From positions 868,001-932,000 of the forward strand of contig NZ_CP109994.1 of the NCBI RefSeq assembly GCF_025947065.1: a stretch of DNA of 64,000 bases, in the 5' to 3' direction. Positions 25,799 through 33,489 of this stretch are shown here, piece after piece. Made by a program: the position numbers and the translations under genes. This DNA is from Flavobacterium sp. N1736 (lineage in GTDB: Bacteria; Bacteroidota; Bacteroidia; Flavobacteriales; Flavobacteriaceae). Every line of letters starts with the position of its first letter. Within the stretch, counting starts at the first letter, position 1. Below the pieces are notes generated by a model, which saw nothing but the letters and a program-made list of their open reading frames with translations, was not told where the DNA came from and ran no database searches.

Positions 25799-25829
25799 AA
25801 AAAACAGCTTTTATATGAGCTGTTTTTTT
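25799..25829. terminator. Bidirectional terminator
   Basis: AAAAAACAGCT and AGCTGTTTTTTT form the stem around a short TTATATG-type loop. It lies between convergent genes. Confidence 0.88.
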
Positions 25830-25836
25830 ATTTATA

Positions 25837-26100
25837 TTATTTTTCCTTTTCATAATAAATAATAAAATAAACCATCACCAAATTCAGCAATAGCGAAACA
25901 CTGTTGGTGATAATAATAGGCAAATCATCTTTAAGAATTCCGTAAACAATCCAAATGGCGATGCCAAAAGTCAGGACGCTAAACGTTAACAGCGAAATTT
26001 CTTTAACCTTTTTGGTTTTCCAAACTTTTACAATTTGCGGCACAACAGATATGGTAACGCAAATGCCGGCAAAAAGCCCAATGATATCCGTTAAATTCAT
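25837..26100 (-). CDS. SemiSWEET-type sugar transporter (PQ-loop protein)
   Basis: This 87-residue protein has three transmembrane helices and the PQ motif (VVPQ, P21-Q22) in the first helix, which defines bacterial SemiSWEETs. These act as dimers moving mono- or disaccharides down a gradient across the inner membrane. The conserved central helix residues (ISLLTFSVLTFGIAIWIVYG) are present. Length is as expected. No sugar-catabolic genes are adjacent, so the substrate is open. Confidence 0.85.
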   Translation of the reverse strand: MNLTDIIGLFAGICVTISVVPQIVKVWKTKKVKEISLLTFSVLTFGIAIWIVYGILKDDLPIIITNSVSLLLNLVMVYFIIYYEKEK

Positions 26101-26514
26101 GATTTCTGGTTTGTTTTAGATAGTTGTTTCTAAGAATTTCAACTTTAAATTCTATTTAGTATAAATATAAATCACTCTCTTTTTTAAGCTTAACTTCAAC
26201 GCATAAAAGAGTAGCGCAATAAATCAGGATTTTTATTTATTTGAATGAAAAAAGCCACTTAAACAAGCTAAGTTACTAATTTGTAGGACAAATACGTTGC
26301 ATTCTAGATCATTACGAAATGGAAATTCTGAAACAAAACATGGGAATTATGAAACTTATTTCAATCCTGATAAAAGAGTAGGCTTTTATTTTTTTTATAA
26401 ATTTGAAAGTTTGACGAATGTTTTTAAAAGAATAATCAATTTTTAAAAAAGAATAATCAATATTAATCCGAATTAATTAAAGTTTAATTCATAACGTTTT
26501 ACTCCCCAAATAAA
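26101..26514. promoter_or_regulatory. 414-base divergent intergenic region with a direct repeat
   Basis: No ORF or RNA gene is seen in this AT-rich gap between divergent genes. AAAAGAATAATCAAT occurs twice (26426-26440 and 26447-26461), with centres 21 bases apart. That is two helical turns, about 55 bases before the kinase start, so a regulator binding site is possible. Confidence 0.45.
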
Positions 26515-27732
26515 ATGATATTAATTGTAGATGATATTCGGGCTAACATAATTGCCTTACAAAAAACACTTGAACTGCATGATATTGAGGTCGACACGGC
26601 GGAATCTGGTGAAGAAGCTTTAAAGAAAATTTTAAAAACCAATTATTCCTTAATAATAATGGATGTTCAAATGCCGGGACTCGATGGTTTTGAAGTCGTT
26701 AAAATTCTTTCGGGAAACAAGCGAACCAAAGAAATTCCGGTTATTTTTCTATCAGCAATAAACATCGAAAAGAAATACATTTTTAAAGGTTACGAAACGG
26801 GAGCAGTCGATTATATTACAAAACCTGTTGATACTGATTTACTTATCTTAAAAGTAAAAACATTCCTTAAAATTTACGATCAGCAGAATCAGTTGAAAAT
26901 AATGAAAGACTTACTTTCAAAAGAAATCAAAATTCGTAAAGAAGCGCAGGATAATTTAGAAGTTAAAATCGTTGAAAGAACCAAAGAACTGGTTTCTAAA
27001 AACGAAGAACTGGAAATGAAAAATCACGAATTGCAACAGTTTGCCTGGGTAGTTTCGCATGATTTGAACGAGCCAATTCGGAAAATCCAGATCTTCATAA
27101 AAATAATCAAAGAGCTTTATCTCACAAAAGATGAAAAAGCAGTCGATTATGTAGATCGTACCGTAAAAGCGGCAGAAAGAATGCAAACCCTGATTACAGA
27201 TTTACTCGCTTACTCGAGATTATCCTCTAAAGTCCAGCCTGAAAAAACAGATTTAAATATTGTACTGCAGGAAGTTCTCTCTGATTTTGATTATTTGATT
27301 GAACGCAAAAATGCCATTATCAAAACCAGTGAACTCCCTACAATAGACAGTATACCGAGTCAGTTGCGACAAGTATTTCAAAATTTGATTGGAAACGCAC
27401 TTAAATTTTCCGGAAACAATGGAGATCCCGTTATAGAAATTACTTCAGAATTAATAACAACAAAAGATTTTGACGGAGAGGTTTCTCCCGATGGAAAATT
27501 TTGCCGAATTACGGTTACGGATAACGGAATTGGTTTTGACGAAATTTACCTGGACCGTATTTTTATAATCTTTCAAAGTTTAAATGATCGTCAGACTTAT
27601 GAAGGCACGGGAATTGGCTTAGCTATTGCCAAAAAAATTGTCGATAAACACAACGGATTAATCACCGCAAAAAGTCAGTTAGGCAAAGGCGCCAGCTTTA
27701 TTATGGTCTTGCCATTACAATATGAAAACTAA
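26515..27732 (+). CDS. Receiver-histidine kinase (REC-HisKA-HATPase)
   Basis: This 405-residue soluble protein begins with a receiver domain (phospho-acceptor D50 in IIMDVQMPGLDG, Lys in YITKP). A Glu/Lys-rich coiled coil (about 125-175) links it to a kinase core with H182 in VSHDLNEPIRK, then an HATPase_c domain with DNGIGF and GTGIGLAIAKK. The layout suggests it takes a phosphoryl group at its receiver from another kinase and passes output through its own kinase core. It is the first gene of a probable five-gene operon; the hybrid kinase starts 51 bases downstream. Confidence 0.92.
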   Translation: MILIVDDIRANIIALQKTLELHDIEVDTAESGEEALKKILKTNYSLIIMDVQMPGLDGFEVVKILSGNKRTKEIPVIFLSAINIEKKYIFKGYETGAVDYITKPVDTDLLILKVKTFLKIYDQQNQLKIMKDLLSKEIKIRKEAQDNLEVKIVERTKELVSKNEELEMKNHELQQFAWVVSHDLNEPIRKIQIFIKIIKELYLTKDEKAVDYVDRTVKAAERMQTLITDLLAYSRLSSKVQPEKTDLNIVLQEVLSDFDYLIERKNAIIKTSELPTIDSIPSQLRQVFQNLIGNALKFSGNNGDPVIEITSELITTKDFDGEVSPDGKFCRITVTDNGIGFDEIYLDRIFIIFQSLNDRQTYEGTGIGLAIAKKIVDKHNGLITAKSQLGKGASFIMVLPLQYEN

Positions 27733-27783
27733 ATCACAACCAAATTCAAATCAACCAAAATCAAATCAATCGGATTAAAACCT

Positions 27784-30700
27784 ATGAAAAACAACTTTAA
27801 AAGAAATTTACTAATTAGCTCGCTGGTTTCGCTGCTGGTGTTAATGATCAGTTCTACGGCATCATTTATTAGTATAAAAAATTTATTGAAAAGTAACTTT
27901 TGGGTCAATCATACTCAGGAAGTTATTTACAATTTAAACCAGGGCTCATCATCGCTCACAGATGCGCAAACCAGTATGCGCGGGTATTTAATAACCGGCG
28001 ACGAGCAATTTGTGGTTCGTTATAATACGTATGAAAGTGAATCGAATGCGTATTTTGAAAAACTTGAGGAGCTTACCATTGATAATCCGGCACAGCAAAA
28101 AGCGTTAATTCATCTAAAAACGCTTCGATCCAGTTTTTTTAAATACTTAAACAACCAAATTGTAAAAAAACGTTTAGGAAAAGATAACACCACATTCGAC
28201 CTCAATGAAGGCCGTGCGATGATGGACGAGTTAAAAATTTATTTTAAACGAATTGAAAACACAGAACAAGGACTTTTAAAAGAACGAAATGAAACATCAG
28301 AACGTTACGGAACGTACAGTACTGTTTTAATAATTGTCGCTTTTATTATTGCATTTTTAATTTCGATTGTGTTTTTATTCAGGATTTTAAAAGATTATAA
28401 CGAGCGATCTTTACTTCAAAAAGAACTGGAACAAAAAGATATAGAAACCGCACAAAGAATTGAGGTAATAAGCAATATTGCATCTAATATATCGAGTGGC
28501 AATTATGATATTCGAGTAGACGATACTAAAGCAGATGCGCTGGGAAGTGTGGGAGAATCACTAAATAATATGAGTGGCGCTTTAAAACAATCTTTTGGTC
28601 TATTATCAGAAAAAGAGTGGATACAAAGTGGTATTGCAGGACTTAATAATGTAATGCTGGGCGATAAATCATTGCAGGAACTGTCTAAAGATGTGATTGA
28701 ATATTTATGCCATTATACCAATAGCAGCGCCGGTGTTTTTTATGTTCTTGAAATCGACGAACTGGCTTTTTCGGCAGGATACAGTTATATCCCGACAAAA
28801 AACAGAGAAACAATTCAAAAAGGCGATGGTTTGCTGGGGCAATGTATTGTTTCGGGTGAACTTTTAGAATTAAAATCGCTTGCATCAGATTTTATTCAGA
28901 TAAATTATGCTTTGGGCGAAATAAAACCAACGCATATTGTAGCAGTTCCGTTGCTTGATAACAGGGTAGAAGGCGCTTTGGAATTGGCTAGTATTTACGG
29001 ATTTTCAAAATTGCATGTAGAATTTTTGAGAATGGTTTCGAATAATATCGGAATTGCCATAAAATCGACTCAAAACCGCAAACGTGTTATGGAATTACTG
29101 GAAGAAACCCAGGCACAATCAGAAGAATTGCGTATGCAGCACAGCGAATTAGAATCTATTAATGCTGAACTTGAAGCGCAGACAGAAAAATTGCAGGCAT
29201 CAGAAGAAGAACTTCGCGTACAGCAGGAAGAACTGGAGCAAACCAACGAAGAACTTTCGGAAAGAAGTGTTTTATTAGAAGAAAGAAACAACGAAATTCA
29301 AAAGAAATCAGAAGCTTTAGAACTTACAACACGATATAAATCAGAGTTTTTGGCGAATATGTCGCACGAATTAAGAACGCCTCTGAATTCTATTTTGCTT
29401 TTAAGCCGATTGTTATCTGAGAATAACAGCAAAAGCATGAATAATGAAGAAATTGAGTTTGCAAAAGTAATTCAGAGTTCAGGAAACAGTTTGCTTGGTT
29501 TAATTGATGAAATTCTGGATTTATCTAAAATCGAAGCCGGAAAAATGGAGCTTGAGTTTTTAGATGTTTCCACCAAAGAAATTACAGATACATTATCGAG
29601 TTTGTTTTCGCAAGTTGCCAAAGAAAAAGGAATTAAGTTTGATATTCTTTCAAAAGATGCTCCAATTGTCATTAAAACAGACAAAATGAGATTAGAGCAA
29701 ATTCTGAAAAATTTAATTTCTAATGCAATTAAATTTACAGACAAAGGTTCTGTAAGTGTTGAAATAAAAATAAATGACGACGACGATAAAATAATCTGCT
29801 TTATTGTAAAAGATACCGGAATTGGAATTCCGCTAGAAAAACAACCGTTAATTTTTGAAGCTTTTCAACAAGCCGACGGTTCTACAAAACGTAAATATGG
29901 CGGTACAGGTTTAGGATTGTCTATTAGTAGAGAATTAGCAAAATTACTTCGAGGCGAAATTATTTTGCATAGTACCGAAGGAAAAGGAAGCAGTTTTACG
30001 TTATGCCTGCCGGTTTATGGAACAATGAACAAAAAAATAATTGTAGACAAAACGCCGCCAATCGATATTACGCACGAAGAAGTAAATGAATTAAAAGAGA
30101 TTAAAAACAAGTATTTATCAACCGTAATTCCTGCTGAAATTGAAGACGACAGAGATATAATTGACGAAGGCGACAAAGTAATTTTAATTGTAGAAGACGA
30201 TATTAATTTTGCAAAATCGCTGCTTGCCTTTAGCCGAAAAAATGGTTACAAAGTTGTAGTTGCCGTAAGAGGCGATTATGCTTTAAACTTTGCTTTGATG
30301 TATAAACCAATTGGAATTTTACTGGATATTGAACTTCCGATAAAAAGCGGCTGGGAAGTTTTGGAAGAACTAAAAAACAACAATCAAACCAAACATATTC
30401 CCGTACATATTATGTCATCGCATAAATTAAAACAGGAAAGTTTATTAAAAGGAGCCGTAGATTTCTTAGATAAACCGGTTGCTTTCGACAAAATTCCGGA
30501 AGTTTTTACGCGTATAGAACATATTATTACCAAAGAATCTCAAAAGGTTTTAATTATCGAAGACAACCCAAAACACGCCAAAGCACTGGCTTATTTCTTA
30601 GAAACCTATAATATTAACTCAGAAATAAAAAGCGAGGTTGCAGATGGTTTAGAAGCCTTAAACAAAAGCGAAGTCGATTGTGTAATTCTCGATATGGGAA

Positions 30701-31353
30701 TTCCGGATAAACATGCGTATCAAATTTTAGACAGCGTTAAAAAAAGCCCGGGATTAGAAAATCTTCCCGTAATTGTATTTACAGGAAAAAGTTTATCGCT
30801 TAAAGAAGAAGTAAAAATTAAAAAATACGCCGATTCTATTATTGTAAAAACTGCCCACTCTTACCAAAGAATGCTCGACGAAGTATCCTTATTTTTACAT
30901 TTAGTCGAAGAAAATAAAGGAGCAAAAGGCAAAGGAGATGCCTACAAAAAACTGAATTTGCTAAACAATATTTTACACGATAAAAAAGTATTGATTGTAG
31001 ATGATGATGTTCGAAATATTTATTCGCTGACAAAAGCGCTTGAAGTTTTTAAAATGAATGTAATTACGGCATTCGACGGTAAAGACGCCATAAAAGTATT
31101 AGAAGAACATCCGGATACCGATATTGTTTTACTCGATATGATGATGCCAAATATGGATGGTTATGAAACAGCCGAAAAAATAAGAACAATCCCTAAGTTT
31201 TTAACGCTGCCATTAATCGCCGTAACAGCAAAAGCAATGACAGGCGACAGAGAAAAATGCATCAAAGCCGGAGCTTCAGATTATATTACAAAACCGGTAG
31301 ATATAGACCAGTTACTTTCATTATTGCGAGTGTGGTTATATGATAAAATTTAA
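27784..31353 (+). CDS. Membrane hybrid histidine kinase, CHASE3-HAMP-GAF-HisKA-HATPase-REC3
   Basis: This 1189-residue kinase has two membrane helices (about 10-34 and 177-201) enclosing a CHASE3-like sensing domain (TDAQTSMRGYLITGDEQF). HAMP (about 205-260), GAF (about 280-425) and a long coiled coil (430-515) follow. The phospho-acceptor is H528 in MSHELRTPLNS, and HATPase_c ends near residue 745. Three receivers follow, with acceptor Asp in LLDIELP, ILDMGIP and LLDMMMPNMDG. The second is atypical (no DG after the acceptor loop, KT instead of KP). The gene overlaps the next one by one base (TAATG). The architecture resembles phosphorelay hubs seen in soil Bacteroidetes. Confidence 0.93.
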   Translation: MKNNFKRNLLISSLVSLLVLMISSTASFISIKNLLKSNFWVNHTQEVIYNLNQGSSSLTDAQTSMRGYLITGDEQFVVRYNTYESESNAYFEKLEELTIDNPAQQKALIHLKTLRSSFFKYLNNQIVKKRLGKDNTTFDLNEGRAMMDELKIYFKRIENTEQGLLKERNETSERYGTYSTVLIIVAFIIAFLISIVFLFRILKDYNERSLLQKELEQKDIETAQRIEVISNIASNISSGNYDIRVDDTKADALGSVGESLNNMSGALKQSFGLLSEKEWIQSGIAGLNNVMLGDKSLQELSKDVIEYLCHYTNSSAGVFYVLEIDELAFSAGYSYIPTKNRETIQKGDGLLGQCIVSGELLELKSLASDFIQINYALGEIKPTHIVAVPLLDNRVEGALELASIYGFSKLHVEFLRMVSNNIGIAIKSTQNRKRVMELLEETQAQSEELRMQHSELESINAELEAQTEKLQASEEELRVQQEELEQTNEELSERSVLLEERNNEIQKKSEALELTTRYKSEFLANMSHELRTPLNSILLLSRLLSENNSKSMNNEEIEFAKVIQSSGNSLLGLIDEILDLSKIEAGKMELEFLDVSTKEITDTLSSLFSQVAKEKGIKFDILSKDAPIVIKTDKMRLEQILKNLISNAIKFTDKGSVSVEIKINDDDDKIICFIVKDTGIGIPLEKQPLIFEAFQQADGSTKRKYGGTGLGLSISRELAKLLRGEIILHSTEGKGSSFTLCLPVYGTMNKKIIVDKTPPIDITHEEVNELKEIKNKYLSTVIPAEIEDDRDIIDEGDKVILIVEDDINFAKSLLAFSRKNGYKVVVAVRGDYALNFALMYKPIGILLDIELPIKSGWEVLEELKNNNQTKHIPVHIMSSHKLKQESLLKGAVDFLDKPVAFDKIPEVFTRIEHIITKESQKVLIIEDNPKHAKALAYFLETYNINSEIKSEVADGLEALNKSEVDCVILDMGIPDKHAYQILDSVKKSPGLENLPVIVFTGKSLSLKEEVKIKKYADSIIVKTAHSYQRMLDEVSLFLHLVEENKGAKGKGDAYKKLNLLNNILHDKKVLIVDDDVRNIYSLTKALEVFKMNVITAFDGKDAIKVLEEHPDTDIVLLDMMMPNMDGYETAEKIRTIPKFLTLPLIAVTAKAMTGDREKCIKAGASDYITKPVDIDQLLSLLRVWLYDKI

Positions 31354-31733
31354 TGTTAATGGAAGATATGGAGAAAAAACGACTCTTGATTATTGATGAC
31401 GATTCAAGAAATATTTTTGCTTTGGTAAACACATTACGCGCAAAATCATTTGATTGCCTGTCGTGTTTAAGTGCTGAAGAAGCAATACGATTATTAAAAA
31501 CAAATGAACCTATCGATGCGATTTTGATCGATATGATGATGCCGGAAATGGATGGTTACGAAGCAATTCCGATAATAAAAAACATTCCGTCCCGCAAAGA
31601 TGCATTGGTTGTTGCCGTTACGGCGCAAGCCATGACAGGCGATAAAGAAAAATGTCTCGAAGCAGGCGCAGATGATTACGTATCAAAACCGATAGATGTA
31701 GATAAATTGCTGCACGTTTTAAGTAAAATTTAA
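31353..31733 (+). CDS. Single-domain response regulator in the CheR/CheB operon
   Basis: This is a 126-residue receiver. The acidic pair is in LLIIDDDSRN, the phospho-acceptor Asp is in ILIDMMMPEMDG, and the Lys is in YVSKP. It is closely similar to the last receiver of the upstream hybrid kinase (MTGDxEKCxxAGAxDYxxKPxDxDxLL is shared), as if detached by duplication. Its start overlaps the upstream stop by one base, and CheR starts 7 bases after its end. A role as the phosphate-controlled switch for CheR/CheB is plausible. Confidence 0.9.
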   Translation: MLMEDMEKKRLLIIDDDSRNIFALVNTLRAKSFDCLSCLSAEEAIRLLKTNEPIDAILIDMMMPEMDGYEAIPIIKNIPSRKDALVVAVTAQAMTGDKEKCLEAGADDYVSKPIDVDKLLHVLSKI

Positions 31734-31740
31734 ATTTGTT

Positions 31741-32550
31741 ATGATAGAAGACATTGAGTTAGAAACCCTTATAAATGATATTTACGAATATTATGGTTTT
31801 GACTTTGGAAGTTATTCTAGAGCATCCTTAAAAAGACGTGTCAATAGAATTTACCATTTAGATGGATTTAAAAATTTTTACGAGTTTTTATCAAAAGTTA
31901 AATACGATCCTGATTATTATAAAAGAATGATCGACGAAATAACAGTAAATGTTACTGAAATGTTTCGTGATCCCACTTTTTATAAAATAGTCAGAACCGA
32001 AATATTGCCGTTGCTTGCCACAAAACCTTTTATACGTTTGTGGCACGCCGGCTGTTCAACCGGAGAAGAAGTATATTCGATGGCAATAATGCTCAAAGAA
32101 GCCGGATTATTGCATAAATCATTACTATACGCCACTGATATTAATTCTAAAGTGTTGGAAACAGCCAAAAAAGGAATATTTCCGTTGCGAATGATGAAAG
32201 AATATTCAGAAAATTACAGAGATTCCGGAGGTCAGGAAGATTTTTCGACTTATTATATTGCCAATTACGGCATTGCAAAATTCAACGAAGAACTGTCTGA
32301 AAAAATGGTATTTTCACAACATAATCTTGTTTCAGACAATTCGTTTAATGAATTCGATTTTATATTATGCCGCAATGTTTTGATTTATTTCGATAACGAT
32401 TTGCAAAAAAGAGTCATCAATTTATTTGATGAAAGCCTGTCAGTTCTTGGTTTTCTGGCACTTGGAACAAAAGAAACTATTAAATATTCTATTTCTATGA
32501 GTAAGTACAAACAATTGGAAAAAGAAAAAATATGGAGGAAAGTAAAATAA
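31741..32550 (+). CDS. cheR: CheR-type protein-glutamate methyltransferase
   Basis: This 269-residue SAM-dependent methyltransferase would methylate glutamates on a receptor. The N-terminal helical domain (IYEYYGFDFGSYSRASLKRRVNR) and the SAM site (WHAGCSTGEEVYSMAI, about 101-116) are typical, as is FDFILCRNVLIYFD near residue 205. No chemoreceptor, CheW or CheA is in the window, so the target may be the hybrid kinase itself or a distant protein. It overlaps the CheB gene by 19 bases, implying coupled translation. Confidence 0.92.
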   Translation: MIEDIELETLINDIYEYYGFDFGSYSRASLKRRVNRIYHLDGFKNFYEFLSKVKYDPDYYKRMIDEITVNVTEMFRDPTFYKIVRTEILPLLATKPFIRLWHAGCSTGEEVYSMAIMLKEAGLLHKSLLYATDINSKVLETAKKGIFPLRMMKEYSENYRDSGGQEDFSTYYIANYGIAKFNEELSEKMVFSQHNLVSDNSFNEFDFILCRNVLIYFDNDLQKRVINLFDESLSVLGFLALGTKETIKYSISMSKYKQLEKEKIWRKVK

Positions 32551-33116
32551 TATTAAATCGCAGAGTAGTTATTGTTGGAGGATCAGCGGGGAGTTTGAAT
32601 GCGTTACTAGAAATTTTACCTGATGTAACCGTATTTCAGTCTTTTGCGCTTGTAATTGTATTACATCGCAGAGGAACAGACGATTTAACACTCGAAGAAT
32701 TAATAAAACTAAAAGCCCAGGCACCCGTTAAAATTATTGAAGATAAAGTGCCAATAGACCCGGGATTTATTTACGTTGCACCTTCAAACTATCATTTATT
32801 ATTCGAAAAGAACAATTTATTTGCGCTCGATACTTCTGAGAAAGTAAATTACAGCAGACCCAGCATTGATGTTTCATTCGAATCGGCAGCAGAAGTTTAT
32901 GGTTCAAATTTAATCGGAATTTTGTTTTCAGGCTCCAATACAGACGGAACAGAAGGATTAAAAGCCATTCAAAATGCAGGTGGCGTCACTATAATTCAAG
33001 ACCCAAAATCGGCAGAAATGCCGTATATGCCATCGAACGCCATTTTAAATATGACTCCCGATTATATTTTAAAAAATGAAGAGATTTTAAAATTTATTCT
33101 TTCAATTGATAAGTAG
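32532..33116 (+). CDS. cheB: CheB-type methylesterase without receiver domain
   Basis: This 194-residue protein consists of the catalytic domain only. The triad is visible as S18 (GGSAGS), H45 (VLHRRG) and D138 (SGSNTDGT). Standard CheB has an N-terminal receiver that inhibits it until phosphorylated; here that domain is absent, and a separate receiver is encoded two genes upstream. This is the last gene of the operon and is followed at once by a palindromic repeat that could terminate transcription. Confidence 0.9.
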   Translation: MEESKIILNRRVVIVGGSAGSLNALLEILPDVTVFQSFALVIVLHRRGTDDLTLEELIKLKAQAPVKIIEDKVPIDPGFIYVAPSNYHLLFEKNNLFALDTSEKVNYSRPSIDVSFESAAEVYGSNLIGILFSGSNTDGTEGLKAIQNAGGVTIIQDPKSAEMPYMPSNAILNMTPDYILKNEEILKFILSIDK

Positions 33117-33120
33117 GCTT

Positions 33121-33358
33121 ATTAAACCCTACAGGTTTTTAAAACCTGTAGGGTTTGGTATTCATTACAATTTGTCATTTCGAGGCACGAGAAATCACAC
33201 ACGTAACTCCGCAAACAAAATCGCCAATCTTTATAGAGTTTCTGGTGTGATTTCTCGTGCCTCGAAATGACAAAACTTTGATTAAACTTTAGTTTATAGA
33301 GAAAGTTTAACAACCATTAAACCCTACAGGTTTAAAAACCTGTAGGGTTTGGTATTCA
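33121..33358. repeat. Long hairpin flanked by direct copies of a short palindrome
   Basis: A long hairpin with perfect 30-base arms (33171-33200 and 33245-33274) sits between two ~43-base direct repeats (33121-33164 and 33316-33358). Each direct repeat contains the palindrome AAACCCTACAGG...CCTGTAGGGTTT. The loop keeps TCGCCAATCTTTATAGAG. The palindrome has CCCTACAGG here and CCCGACAGG elsewhere, and both flanking copies share the change. The gap before the metallophosphoesterase also has about 130 further bases in which I see nothing definite. Confidence 0.9.
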
Positions 33359-33489
33359 ATAGAATGACAAAGATTATCATTCCGTAACAATATCGTAAAC
33401 CAACTTTGGGTTTTAATCGATAAAATTGCAGATGTTTTATAAGATGTCCCAAACATTTTATTAAAATACACATTTGTAAAAAGTAACTT

